The notes: generated by a model from the letters alone, not told the origin. A DNA stretch of 64,000 nucleotides from QHXQ01 sp038322995 (GCA_038322995.1 JBBQGM010000007.1:17236-81235), one strand, 5' to 3'. Shown: positions 9,851-18,595, counted from the first letter of the stretch. Made by a program: numbers and translations.

Positions 9851-9908
9851 AGAGGCCGCCGCGCTCAGGCAGTTCGTTGCAGCGCTGTCGGCCTCTATGT
9901 TTTTTTTT
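9851..9908 (+). terminator. Rho-independent terminator after tRNA-Glu
   Basis: Outer stem AGAGGCCG (9851-9858)/CGGCCTCT (9889-9896) with an inner GCGCT/AGCGC stem, followed by a run of nine T from 9900. It also overlaps the upstream ATG at 9897, which argues that the next gene starts at 9930. Confidence 0.8.
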
Positions 9909-9929
9909 CGACTGGTAGGAAAGCACATC

Positions 9930-11684
9930 ATGATTAACCGCGCGGTTTGTTTAATTGTCACCATCCTGGCCCTCTCGGGTTTCATCGTGTCCCCACCGCA
10001 GGCTGCGGCGCAGACGGCGCGCAGCAACGATGTCGTCATCATCATGCCGTTTGAGAATCAGTCGAACCGGGCCGAGTTCAACTGGATCGGCGCTAGTTTC
10101 GCGGATGCGCTGACCGAGTTATTGAATGTGCCCGGTCTGGCCGTGGTCTCGACGGACGAGCGCGAGTTGACTTACCAACGGCTGCGCTTGCCGCTCGTCT
10201 CCGTGCCCTCGCGCGCGACCGCGATCAAGATTGCGCAGGAGGCGAAAGCCACGCTCGTCTTGTTCGGTACGTATGATGTAACGCCGAAACAGGATGAGAA
10301 ATCGCTGCCGGAGATACACGGCACGGTGCGCGTTGTGCGCGTCAACGAAGGCCGGCTCGCCGGCGACGTGATGCCCGACGGGCGCTGGGCCTGGCGACCT
10401 TATGACTTTGGCGGCCCGCTCGCCAATTTGCAAAAGATGGAAGGCACGCTGGCCTATCAGGTGCTTTATCAACGAGACAAAGCCTTGCCCTATTCGCTCA
10501 ACAAAATTTTAGAGCAAGCGACCAAAGTGCCGCCCCGCGCGCTGGAAAGTCTGGCCAAGGGCATCATGACCGAAGACCGCGAGAAGCGTTCCAACTATTT
10601 GCAGAACGCACTGAAGGAGTATGAGCGGGTGAACGCGGGCGGGGTCTATCCGGCGGCGGCGTTCGAGTTGGGCAATCTATATTTTCATCAGGAAGATTGG
10701 AAGAAGGCGGCGGAGTTTTACACGAAGCTGCAAAAGAAAGACCCGCACTACGCCGAGGCGAGTTTCTATGCCGCGCTCGCCTACTGGCGCATGCACGATC
10801 TGCCTAACGCGCTCGGACTGCTCGCGCCGCTCACGGCCGACGTGCCGCTCACGGGTATCTATAACAACGCGGGCGCGCTCTCGGCGCAAGCGGCCCGCGC
10901 CGAGAAAGCCCCGGCCGAGCGCGAGCGTTTGTTGAAGGATGCGCTCACGTTTCTTGCGCGGGCCCGCGACACCGCGCCCGACGATCCGGCCGTGCGTTAC
11001 AACTACGCCTACACGCTTTTCCTCGCCGGCAAGTATGCGGAGGCGGTGGAACAACTGCGCGCCATGCTCACACTAAAACCGCGCGATGGCGAAGCGTTGT
11101 TCGTGTTCGCCAAAGCACTTGAGCGCGCCGGCCAGACCGAGCCGGCCACGAACGCAGACAATGAAGCGCGCCGTTATCTCGCCAATTATGCGAAGGCGCA
11201 GACCCAGTGGCAGAAGACGCAGACGCTCGCGGAGGTGCCGCTTCGGCTGAACGAAAAGTTTGATCGCCCCGACTACATCGCGGTGGTGACGCCACCGGCC
11301 GGCAGCGACGCGCCGGCCGATACGACCGCGCAGGATTTGCTCGCCAAAGCCAAGGAGCTATATCAGGCGGGCAACGACGACGATTCATTGTCCGAACTCA
11401 ATCGCACGCTTATGGTCGAGCCGATGAACGCCGACGCGCATCTGATGATCGGGCGCATCTATCAGCGGCGCGGCGACCTACAGCGTTCGGTCAGTTCACT
11501 CAAGACTGCGCTCTTCTGGTCAGACCAGAAACTCATCGACGCGCATATTCTCTTGGGCCGCATCTTCCTTGAGAAGGGCGACCGCGCGCAGGCGCTGACC
11601 CACGCGCGCGCCGCCATCCAACTCGACCCCAACAACCAGGAAGCCATCGCCCTGCAACGGCAGATCGAGATGGGCACGAAGTAA
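9930..11684 (+). CDS. Exported TPR protein with CsgG/TolB-like N-terminal domain
   Basis: 584-aa protein starting at the ATG at 9930, eight bases after AGGAAAG; the ATG at 9897 lies inside a terminator. A signal peptide (VCLIVTILALSGFIVSPPQAAAQ) is followed by a domain with VVIIMPFENQSNRAEFNWIG and ATLVLFGTYDV, the pattern of CsgG/FlgO/TolB-like domains that precede TPRs in envelope proteins. From about residue 200 on there are repeated TPR helices (ELGNLYFHQEDWKKAAEFY, VRYNYAYTLFLAGKYAEAVE), and two more at the C-terminus. It probably acts as a periplasmic or outer-membrane scaffold; the partner is unknown. Confidence 0.8.
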   Translation: MINRAVCLIVTILALSGFIVSPPQAAAQTARSNDVVIIMPFENQSNRAEFNWIGASFADALTELLNVPGLAVVSTDERELTYQRLRLPLVSVPSRATAIKIAQEAKATLVLFGTYDVTPKQDEKSLPEIHGTVRVVRVNEGRLAGDVMPDGRWAWRPYDFGGPLANLQKMEGTLAYQVLYQRDKALPYSLNKILEQATKVPPRALESLAKGIMTEDREKRSNYLQNALKEYERVNAGGVYPAAAFELGNLYFHQEDWKKAAEFYTKLQKKDPHYAEASFYAALAYWRMHDLPNALGLLAPLTADVPLTGIYNNAGALSAQAARAEKAPAERERLLKDALTFLARARDTAPDDPAVRYNYAYTLFLAGKYAEAVEQLRAMLTLKPRDGEALFVFAKALERAGQTEPATNADNEARRYLANYAKAQTQWQKTQTLAEVPLRLNEKFDRPDYIAVVTPPAGSDAPADTTAQDLLAKAKELYQAGNDDDSLSELNRTLMVEPMNADAHLMIGRIYQRRGDLQRSVSSLKTALFWSDQKLIDAHILLGRIFLEKGDRAQALTHARAAIQLDPNNQEAIALQRQIEMGTK

Positions 11685-11696
11685 GTAGGACTACGG

Positions 11697-11726
11697 GGTT
11701 GAAGTAATGACTCATTGCTTCAATCC
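11697..11726 (+). terminator. Hairpin after TPR gene
   Basis: Arms of about 12 bp, GGTTGAAGTAAT (11697-11708) and ATTGCTTCAATCC (11714-11726), lie just after the TPR gene. The following CTGTTCCTCCTT is only loosely T-rich, so it is a weak terminator at best. Confidence 0.4.
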
Positions 11727-11753
11727 TGTTCCTCCTTCGCCCTGGCATATGTT

Positions 11754-12041
11754 ATGCGCTCGCCCATAGTGCTTATTACGCTCGCATTGCTCGGCGCGTT
11801 ATTGCTGGCCGGACTGGCATTGGTGCTGGCGCTATCGCGGCACAAGAAGGGCGCGGGGCGCAAGCTTGATCTGACGGGTCGAACGGGGTCGGTCGTAGCC
11901 GCGTTGCGTCCTGAAGGCGCGGTGCTGGTGGACGGTGAGTTGTGGCGGGCGCGTGTGCGCGCAGGCGGCGAGATCGCGCACGGGCGCGTGCGCATCGTCG
12001 GGGCGCATGGGGTTGTGTTGGAAGTCGAAGCGGAGCGTTGA
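11754..12041 (+). CDS. Short membrane NfeD-like protein
   Basis: 95-aa protein starting MRSPIVLITLALLGALLLAG. One transmembrane helix (about residues 4-28) is followed by an OB-fold segment, TGRTGSVVAALRPEGAVLVD and GGEIAHGRVRIVGAHGVVLE, which matches the C-terminal domain of NfeD proteins (TG.GSV...LRP.G.v...G). NfeD proteins are linked to membrane quality control through stomatin-like partners; no stomatin or ClpP-class partner is adjacent here. An alternative TTG start at 11715 would add an unlikely leader. Confidence 0.7.
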   Translation: MRSPIVLITLALLGALLLAGLALVLALSRHKKGAGRKLDLTGRTGSVVAALRPEGAVLVDGELWRARVRAGGEIAHGRVRIVGAHGVVLEVEAER

Positions 12042-12070
12042 GCGCGGTACCAGGCGGTCTTCATTATTCT

Positions 12071-12173
12071 TAGGACTTACGCAGTAGAATAAGGCTTTAT
12101 TGAAAACAAAGGGCTTATCGGAGCGGCGACTTTCCGTAAGTCGTTGATTCTTCGTTCAACTGCGTAAGTCCTA
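12071..12173. mobile_element. MITE-like element, 103 bp
   Basis: Perfect 15-bp terminal inverted repeats TAGGACTTACGCAGT (12071-12085) and ACTGCGTAAGTCCTA (12159-12173) are flanked by a 5-bp direct repeat ATTCT (12066-12070 and 12174-12178). The interior is non-coding and contains a smaller imperfect palindrome, CGACTTTCCGTAAGTCG. This is the structure of a miniature inverted-repeat transposable element moved by a transposase supplied elsewhere. No parent element is in the window. Confidence 0.8.
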
Positions 12174-12181
12174 ATTCTGTT

Positions 12182-12381
12182 ATGCCCACCTTGGCGCAGG
12201 ACGAAACGGCGGGTGCGCGCCACCACTCGGCGCTCGCAGAGTTTCAGCGCGACGAGCGGCGGTCATCCTGTTAACCATGCTGCTCATCGCGGCGGCGTTC
12301 TTCGCATTCGGCATCATGGTCGGACGCTGGACTGTCGCGGCCGATCACGCACTCTCGCCCGGCGCGCAAACTGTTGCCTAA
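12182..12381 (+). pseudogene. Frameshifted small membrane protein gene
   Basis: One frame reads MPTLAQDETAGARHHSALAE then FQRDERR and stops at about 12274. Another frame overlapping that point reads VILLTMLLIAAAFFAFGIMV then GRWTVAADHALSPGAQTVA and stops at 12381. The soluble N-terminus followed by a single hydrophobic helix looks like one small membrane protein broken by an indel near 12265. Alternatively only the 34-aa frame from the ATG at 12277 is translated, but it has no ribosome-binding site. The MITE lies immediately upstream. Confidence 0.35.
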
Positions 12382-12431
12382 GCCGGCCCGGCCAAGTGAA
12401 TCAGGCTTCATATCCAGAAAACATTTTTCTG

Positions 12432-12446
12432 TGGCACGCAGAGTGC
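12432..12446 (+). promoter_or_regulatory. Sigma-54 promoter
   Basis: TGGCACGCAGAGTGC has the invariant GG (-24) and GC (-12) at the exact 10-base spacing, and TGGCACG is the consensus -24 half. The -12 half differs from TTGC by one base. A transcript would start near 12458. No activator site was identified. Confidence 0.6.
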
Positions 12447-12457
12447 TTTAAGTGTCA

Positions 12458-12606
12458 TCGGCAAGCACGGAGGAAGTTAAACCGTGACCCCGCCGCCATC
12501 ACTTCTCTGAGCGTGGCCTGCCGCTACGCCAGCCGCCCGCCGAGCGACCCTACTTTAATCACATCTTACAGGAACCCGGTTAGGTAACCGGGTTCTCCCG
12601 CTTTTT
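12458..12606 (+). ncRNA. Candidate sigma-54-dependent small RNA
   Basis: A roughly 150-nt transcript is predicted between the sigma-54 promoter and a terminator hairpin, with no credible reading frame. It contains three stem-loops in order: CACGG/CCGTG (12466-12470/12482-12486) with AGGA in its loop, GCGTGGC/GCTACGC (12511-12517/12523-12529) with a CTGCC loop, and the terminator stem. The exposed AGGA could pair with ribosome-binding sites or bind a CsrA-type protein, but that is speculation. It resembles no RNA family I recognise. Confidence 0.45.
12572..12606 (+). terminator. Terminator of candidate small RNA
   Basis: GAACCCGGTTA (12572-12582) pairs with TAACCGGGTTC (12585-12595); allowing a normal loop leaves an 8-9-bp GC-rich stem. 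Five T follow at 12602-12606, six bases after the stem, a somewhat long spacing. Confidence 0.6.
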
Positions 12607-12874
12607 GTGGCACTTATATTCCCTATCCTTACTGCATCGACACACTTATCTATTTGTCATTCTCTTTTCGCCCTGAGTGAAATCGCGTGGCCTGACTAAC
12701 TATTAACGGCCCGAGTGACAATTATTGTCGTGCAGCAGGTGACAATTTTCCGCGCTTTCACTCTAAATCGTCTATGGCGCTACGCAATTTGTTGCTTGCT
12801 CACCGCGCCGCAAAATAAATTTTCCTGCTGCAAATGGCCGCATGGCGGCGCGTATAACCATAGCGCGCTGACGC
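12607..12874. other. Intergenic region upstream of lnt
   Basis: AT-richer sequence with no supported gene. It presumably holds the lnt promoter, but no clear boxes stand out. Two GTGACAATT motifs (12715-12721 as a partial copy and 12740-12748) repeat within it. Confidence 0.35.
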
Positions 12875-14605
12875 ATGCACGCGCCCTCTGTTAAACTTTG
12901 GCCCGTGCCGGATGCAGTGCTACTCGATACGCCGAACAAGCCCAAGCGTTGGCGGCTGCGTGCGCTCACGCGCTCTGCCGTGCCAACGCGCGCGGGGCTC
13001 GCGTCCGCCGTGTTGGCTGCGCTGCTGCTCGTCCTCGCCTTTCCAGACTTCAACCTGTGGCCGCTCGCATGGCTCGGCCTCGTCCCGTTGCTCGTGACCA
13101 TTGCGCGCCGCCCACATGCGCGGCAGAGTTTTCTGCTCGGCTGGACAACCGGCACGCTTTTCTTCTACGGCTCGTGTTGGTGGCTTACCCACTCGCTAAT
13201 CCACTATGGCGGCATCCCCACCGCGCTTGCCTTTCCCTTACTCTTGCCCGGCGCGCTGATCCTCGGTCTGTTCCCCGCGCTATTCGCCACCGCACTTGCG
13301 CGCCTGTGCGCGCGTTGGGGCGCACGCGCACTCTTCAGCGCGCCCGCACTGTGGGTCGCACTCGAATGGGCGCGACTCGGCGCAACCGGTCAACTTTGGA
13401 ACGCTATTGGTTACGCGCAAGCCTATCACCCTGCCCTCATTCAGACCGCGCGTTGGGGCGGCGTCTATGCCGTCGGCTTTCTACTTGTGACGGCGAACGC
13501 CGCGCTCGCCTACGTGCTTGTATGCCGGAGCGCGCGGGCCGTGTTGACCGCGCTGCTTGTCTGTTTCTTCGGCGCGCTCATCATTGCCTGCGCATACTTC
13601 ACCACGCCGCCGAGTCCCCACGGAGACACAGTTGAGCCGAGCGCGTTGGTTGTAGCCGTCCAACCGAATGTCGCGGTGAACTTCGACCGCACGCCGGAGG
13701 AAACCGCTACGCTCATCGCACGGCATCTTTCATTAAGCGCCGCTGCTTTAGCTGAACGCGACGAGCGGTGGCAGCGCGCGTTCGCTACCAGACAAGCCGC
13801 AGGGCAAGACCCGACCGGCATCCGCGCGGCGCAGGCTTTGCCGCGCCTCGTCGTCTGGCCCGAGTCGCCGATGAATTTTAGTTACGCGCGTGATGAAGAC
13901 TTCCGCGCGCTCGTCAGCGACTTCGCGCAAACGCATCGGACGGCCGTACTGTTCAATTCACTGGAGCCAGCACCGGCCGGCGGCGCGTACAATTCGGCGG
14001 TGCTGGTGAATGAAGAAGGTCGGCTCGTGGCGCAGTATGATAAGATTCGCCTGTTGCCATTTGGTGAGTATGTGCCGTTGCCGCGCTGGTTTCCGGGCGC
14101 GTGGCTCTTGAGCGGCGTGGTGGGCGATTTCACGCCGGGCACGAAGTACCCGTTAATCCCTATGGGCACAGCGCGGGCCGGCGTGTTCATCTGTTTCGAG
14201 TCGGCGTTTCCCGCCATCGCACGCACGTTTGCGCACGATGGCGCGGACGTGCTGATCAACATCTCGAACGATGGCTACCTGGGGCGCACGCCGGTTTTGC
14301 GCCAGCATTTGGCAAACGCCGTCTTCCGCGCTGTTGAAAATCACCGCCCCGTCCTGCGCGTGACGAACACAGGCATCAGCGCCGCCATCGCGCCCGATGG
14401 CGAAGTGTTCGACGCGACGAACAGTTTCGAGCCGGCCGTACGCACTTGGACGGCGACACGCGCCCCTGACGGTCAGACTTTTTACACGCGACACGGTGAT
14501 CTATTTGTTGCGTGGTGTGCCGCCTTTAGCATTTTGATATTTGTTCGTTGTCAGTGGTCGATTGTCCGTCGCTCAATGTCCCGGAGCCACACGGCAGGTG
14601 ATTGA
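12875..14605 (+). CDS. lnt: Apolipoprotein N-acyltransferase
   Basis: Adds the third acyl chain to lipoproteins at the inner membrane. The 576-aa protein has about six N-terminal transmembrane helices (FPDFNLWPLAWLGLVPLL onward) and then a nitrilase-fold catalytic domain. The Glu-Lys-Cys triad is seen in VVWPESPMNF, YDKIRLLPFGEYVPL and GVFICFESAFP. A last hydrophobic helix (LFVAWCAAFSILIFV) returns to the membrane. The final residues (RCQWSIVRRSMSRSH) are encoded by an intergenic repeat sequence, so the original C-terminus may have been replaced. It begins a likely lnt-prfB-ftsK gene string. Start ATG 12875 is the furthest upstream; GTG 12903 is possible. Confidence 0.92.
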   Translation: MHAPSVKLWPVPDAVLLDTPNKPKRWRLRALTRSAVPTRAGLASAVLAALLLVLAFPDFNLWPLAWLGLVPLLVTIARRPHARQSFLLGWTTGTLFFYGSCWWLTHSLIHYGGIPTALAFPLLLPGALILGLFPALFATALARLCARWGARALFSAPALWVALEWARLGATGQLWNAIGYAQAYHPALIQTARWGGVYAVGFLLVTANAALAYVLVCRSARAVLTALLVCFFGALIIACAYFTTPPSPHGDTVEPSALVVAVQPNVAVNFDRTPEETATLIARHLSLSAAALAERDERWQRAFATRQAAGQDPTGIRAAQALPRLVVWPESPMNFSYARDEDFRALVSDFAQTHRTAVLFNSLEPAPAGGAYNSAVLVNEEGRLVAQYDKIRLLPFGEYVPLPRWFPGAWLLSGVVGDFTPGTKYPLIPMGTARAGVFICFESAFPAIARTFAHDGADVLINISNDGYLGRTPVLRQHLANAVFRAVENHRPVLRVTNTGISAAIAPDGEVFDATNSFEPAVRTWTATRAPDGQTFYTRHGDLFVAWCAAFSILIFVRCQWSIVRRSMSRSHTAGD

Positions 14606-14631
14606 ATTGAACATAACAACGGACAATCGAC
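14557..14631. repeat. Inverted repeat spanning the end of lnt
   Basis: Perfect 13-bp arms GTCGATTGTCCGT (14557-14569) and ACGGACAATCGAC (14619-14631) flank the lnt stop codon. The same wording (GGACAACTGACCACGGAC) recurs near 48460-48478 upstream of the glycosyltransferase gene, so this looks like a dispersed intergenic repeat family. Confidence 0.5.
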
Positions 14632-14653
14632 TGCGGACACGTTTGGAGGCTAC

Positions 14654-15764
14654 ATGATCGAGACTTTATCAGCCCAAGAGTTGCGCGCAAGCTATGACGA
14701 CTTGCGCACGCGCGTCGAGCAACTCGGGAGGTTTCTTTGATGTTGCGGCGCAGCAAGCAGAGTTAGCGCGGATTGAAGCGCAGGCGTCCGCGCCCGACTT
14801 CTGGCAAGATCAAGAGGCGGCGCAACAACTATTGCAGCAACGCAGCCGCGTGGAGAAAGTGGTCAATCGCCAGCAGCAGTTCGAGGCCGGAGTGGCGGAC
14901 GCGGGCGTGCTCTTTGAATTCGCGGAAGAGGACGAAGATAGTCTGCCCGAGTTACGCGCGCTGCTCGCACGGCTCGACGCAGAGATCGCCGAAGCTGAAA
15001 CGGAGGTGTTGCTCTCCGGCGACAACGATGCGCTGCCCGCCATCTGCACGATTCATCCCGGCGCGGGCGGCACGGAATCGCAGGACTGGGCCGAGATGCT
15101 GTTGCGTCTCTATCTGAAATGGGCCGAACGGCGCGGCTTCAAAACCGAGGTGCTTGATTATCAACCGGGCGAAGAGGCGGGCTTGAAGAGCGTCACGTTT
15201 CGCGTCGAGGGCGAATACGCTTACGGTCTCTTGACGGCCGAAGCGGGCGTGCATCGGCTCGTGCGCATCTCGCCGTTCGATCAAGCGGCCCGCAGGCATA
15301 CGTCGTTCGCTTCGCTCTTCGTCTATCCAGAGATCGACGAGAACATCGAAGTCGAGATCAACGATAAGGATTTGCGTGTGGACACTTATCGCGCGACCGG
15401 CGCGGGCGGGCAGCACATCAACACGACCGACTCGGCCGTGCGCATCACACATCTGCCCACGAACATCGTCGTCCAATGTCAGAATCAACGCTCGCAACAT
15501 CAGAACCGCGCCGTCGCCATGCAAGTCTTGCGCGCCCGGCTCTACGAACTCGAATTGGCAAAGCGTCGGGCCGAAACGAACGCGCTCGCAGCCAACAAGG
15601 CCGACAATTCGTTCGGCTCGCAGATCAGAAACTACGTGCTCGCGCCCTACCGGCTCGTCAAGGACGCGCGCACCAAACTTGAGCGCGGCGACGTGGACGC
15701 GGTGCTGGCCGGCGATATTGACGACTTTATCAAGGCTTACCTGCTCGCGCGGCGCGCGGCTTAA
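14654..15764 (+). CDS. prfB: Peptide chain release factor 2, with programmed +1 frameshift
   Basis: Release factor recognising UAA and UGA. Zero frame starts at ATG 14654 after GGAGG and reads MIETLSAQELRASYDDLRTR to LGRFL, where an in-frame TGA (14738-14740) interrupts it. Shifting +1 at CTT-TGA continues as DVAAQQAELARIEAQ to the end, 369 aa in all. Motifs: stop-codon recognition SPF (RISPFDQAARR) and catalytic GGQ (RATGAGGQHINTTDSAVR). The arrangement is the classic autoregulation in which low RF2 favours the shift. It follows lnt by 48 bases and precedes ftsK. Confidence 0.96.
14726..14741 (+). promoter_or_regulatory. prfB +1 frameshift signal
   Basis: GGGAGG (14726-14731), three bases, then CTT TGA (14735-14740). 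The Shine-Dalgarno-like box at 3-base spacing from the slippery CTT reproduces the Escherichia coli prfB signal. The base after TGA is T rather than the usual C, which may weaken the stop context differently. Confidence 0.9.
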
Positions 15765-15809
15765 CGGGTGGACAAGCTGATTCACCGCCCTGACTGAAAG
15801 ACAGCTTTT

Positions 15810-18482
15810 ATGGCCACTACGCAGGTAGATACGCGGACGAAGTTGCTCGTGCCGCGCAACACGCGGCTCAACGAGATCGTTGCCATCACACTCTTCGCGC
15901 TCGGCGCACTGCTGGCGCTGTGCCTCGTCTTTTTCAACCCGAACGACAATTCGTTGAACTCGGTTGGCGCAAACGCGACGCGCAATCTCGTCGGGCCGGT
16001 GGGCGCTTATGTCGCGGACGCGCTGTTGCAAACGTTCGGCCTCGCCGCGTACCTGCTGCCATTACTTCTGTTCGCGCTGGCATGGCGACGATTTCGCACC
16101 CGCCGTTTGCATGCGCCGCTGCAACGCATCGTCGGTCTGGTCACCATTCTGCTCGCCGCCGCTGCGCTGCTTGCGCTGTTCAGGCCCCCGCTACTCTTCG
16201 ACGGGCGTGTGCGCGCGGGCGGCATGACGGGCACACTGATCGCGGTTACGCTCGTGGGCGCACTGAACACGGTCGGCGCGGCCATCTTGCTGAGCGCCCT
16301 CGCGGCGACCGGCTTGCTGTTGGCAACGAACTTCTCGTTCGCCCGCGCATATGAACGCATGGCCGGCTCGTTTGATGAACGGTTCGCTTTCTTCCGCACT
16401 GTGCCTGAGCGTTTCCATGCATGGCGCGCACAACGTAGCGCGCTCGCGGAACCGCGGGCGGAGCAACGCCGCACGGCCGAGGCCGAACGCGAAGCGAGCC
16501 GCGCGGCCGTTAAGCCCGAAGGCGAACGCTCACTCGCCGGTCAAGTCGAAGACTTCATGCGCGCGACCGCGCCGGCGCAGGCCGCGCCAGCCTCGTCGGC
16601 CATCCGCCGCGCGGCGACTGTTGCTGCCGAAGCCGCGCCGCAACCAGTCGTGCGTCCCGACGAAGCGGCCGTCGCTCCGGCCGCGCCGCCGTTGCCATCA
16701 CCAACAACCGTTGAATTAACAGAGTCGCAACAGCAAGAGCGCGCGCTTGAGCGCATCGTGACCCAGGGCACCGCGCCAGCAGCGGACGACGCAGCCACAA
16801 ATAGCACGGCGGCCCGCCCCCCGCGCCGCACAATTGCGGACACAAAGACGGACGGTGACCTGGCCGATCAGACAGCGGCAGCAGAGATCGAACAGATGGT
16901 GGCCACGGCGGCAGTCGTGCGCACGGAGATCGTGGACGGTAACACGCACGCCGGGCGCACCGACAAGGCCACGCGGGCCGCTTTGCGCGCCGAGCAACAC
17001 GCGGCGGCGATGAGCAGCTATCAATTACCACCCGTCGAGTTTTTGAACGCCGCGCCGCCGCGCCACGAACAGGCCGACGAAGAGTTGCGCAGTCTGGCCA
17101 CGCGCGTCGCCGAGAAGTGCAAGGAGTTCAACGTGACCGGCAAGATCGAATACATCTGCCCCGGCCCCGTCGTGACGACCTACGAATTCAAGCCCGATCC
17201 AGGCGTGAAGTATGCGCGCGTCACAGGTCTCGTGGATGATCTCTGTCTCGCGCTCAAAGCCGAATCGATCCGCATCGACCGCGTGCCCGGCAAGGCGCAC
17301 GTCGGCATCGAAGTGCCGAACCAACAACGCGACAACATCATGCTGCGCGAAGTCGTCGAGTCGCGCCACTTTCAGGAGTCACCCTCGAAGCTCACGCTCG
17401 CATTGGGGAAGACGATTGACGGCTTAAACTACGTTGCCGATCTGGCGCGCATGCCGCATCTCTTGATCGCGGGCGCGACCGGCACGGGCAAGTCGGTCTG
17501 TCTCAACTCACTCGTCGTCTCGATCATCTACAAAGCGCGGCCCGACGAAGTGAAGTTCATCATGATCGACCCGAAGCGTTTGGAGTTAGGTCTCTACGCC
17601 GACATCCCGCATCTGGCCACGCCAATCATCACGGAACCGAAGCGCGCCTCTTACGCTTTGAAGTGGGCCGTGGGGGAGATGGAGCGGCGCTATAAACAAC
17701 TCGCGCAGTGGGGCGTGCGCAACATCGACGGCTACAATCAGGAAGGCGCGCGGCGCAATCTGGTCGAAGACTTTGACGACGCGGGCCAGCCGTGGCCGAC
17801 GCTGCCTTACCTCGTCATCATCATTGACGAGTTGGCCGATCTGATGATGGTCTCGGGCCACGAAGTCGAAGAAGCGATCACGCGCCTCGCGCAGATGGCC
17901 CGCGCCGTCGGCATCCATCTCGTGCTGGCGACGCAACGCCCGTCCGTCGATGTCATCACGGGTCTGATCAAAGCGAATTTCCCTTCGCGCATCGCCTTCC
18001 GCGTTTCATCCAAAGTTGACTCGCGCACGATCATTGACGCGAACGGCGCGGAGCAACTATTGGGGCGCGGCGACATGTTATTTTTGCCGCCCGGCACGTC
18101 GCGGCTCGTGCGCGTGCATGGCGCGTATCTGGATGAGGCGGAGATCGGGCGCATCGTCAAGCACGTCAAAGAGCAAGGGCAGCCGCTCTACGACGAGACC
18201 ATCACGTTGTCGGAAGAGGAAGCGACGGGCACGGAGGGCGGCGGCGAACACGACGAGTTGTTTGATCAAGCGTTGCGCATCTGCGTCGAAATGAAGCGCG
18301 CCTCAACTTCCGTGATGCAACGCCGGCTGCGCATCGGCTATGGCCGGGCTGCGGCGATCCTCGACGCGATGGAGCGCGAAGGCTTCATCGGCCCCGCTGA
18401 CGGCGCACGGCCACGGCAAATCTTGGGGCGCGCTTACGAATCCGTCGCGCACTGGGAAGAACAGGAACGGAACGCAGGCTGA
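15810..18482 (+). CDS. ftsK: DNA translocase FtsK/SpoIIIE
   Basis: Septum-located ATP-driven DNA pump that clears chromosome ends and activates dimer resolution. The 890-aa protein has four or so N-terminal membrane helices (about residues 25-175), an Ala/Glu/Arg-rich linker to about 410, the alpha/beta motor with Walker A GATGTGKSVCLNSL and Walker B LVIIIDELADLMM, and a C-terminal winged-helix gamma domain (DQALRICVEMKRASTSVMQR, then GYGRAAAILDAMEREGFIG) that reads KOPS-type sequences. It follows prfB by 45 bases. Confidence 0.95.
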   Translation: MATTQVDTRTKLLVPRNTRLNEIVAITLFALGALLALCLVFFNPNDNSLNSVGANATRNLVGPVGAYVADALLQTFGLAAYLLPLLLFALAWRRFRTRRLHAPLQRIVGLVTILLAAAALLALFRPPLLFDGRVRAGGMTGTLIAVTLVGALNTVGAAILLSALAATGLLLATNFSFARAYERMAGSFDERFAFFRTVPERFHAWRAQRSALAEPRAEQRRTAEAEREASRAAVKPEGERSLAGQVEDFMRATAPAQAAPASSAIRRAATVAAEAAPQPVVRPDEAAVAPAAPPLPSPTTVELTESQQQERALERIVTQGTAPAADDAATNSTAARPPRRTIADTKTDGDLADQTAAAEIEQMVATAAVVRTEIVDGNTHAGRTDKATRAALRAEQHAAAMSSYQLPPVEFLNAAPPRHEQADEELRSLATRVAEKCKEFNVTGKIEYICPGPVVTTYEFKPDPGVKYARVTGLVDDLCLALKAESIRIDRVPGKAHVGIEVPNQQRDNIMLREVVESRHFQESPSKLTLALGKTIDGLNYVADLARMPHLLIAGATGTGKSVCLNSLVVSIIYKARPDEVKFIMIDPKRLELGLYADIPHLATPIITEPKRASYALKWAVGEMERRYKQLAQWGVRNIDGYNQEGARRNLVEDFDDAGQPWPTLPYLVIIIDELADLMMVSGHEVEEAITRLAQMARAVGIHLVLATQRPSVDVITGLIKANFPSRIAFRVSSKVDSRTIIDANGAEQLLGRGDMLFLPPGTSRLVRVHGAYLDEAEIGRIVKHVKEQGQPLYDETITLSEEEATGTEGGGEHDELFDQALRICVEMKRASTSVMQRRLRIGYGRAAAILDAMEREGFIGPADGARPRQILGRAYESVAHWEEQERNAG

Positions 18483-18595
18483 AGAGTTTTGCCTGTTGTT
18501 TGTGGCCAGCAGCCTGTTGCATTGATAGGGCTAACAACCTTGCTAAGCAGGCACAACGGATGCCGGCCAACTGATCGTCGCCGGGTTTGAAATAC

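Noticed and set aside
9897..9929. Upstream start of the TPR gene at ATG 9897
   Set aside because: It lies inside the tRNA terminator and adds FFFRLVGKHI before a good signal peptide; ATG 9930 has the ribosome-binding site.
12213..12587. 124-aa plus-strand frame across the sRNA candidate
   Set aside because: Basic, low-complexity translation with no ribosome site, crossing a promoter and terminator; not credible as a gene.
12421..12610. Cyclic-di-GMP (GEMM) or other known riboswitch in the lnt upstream region
   Set aside because: Some GEMM-like words (GGCAAGC, TTAAACC) are present, but the core motif and tetraloop-receptor pattern are not, and the terminator lies far upstream of lnt.
14952..16031. 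359-aa minus-strand open frame over prfB and ftsK
   Set aside because: Antisense shadow spanning two well-supported genes; composition typical of reversed high-GC coding sequence.
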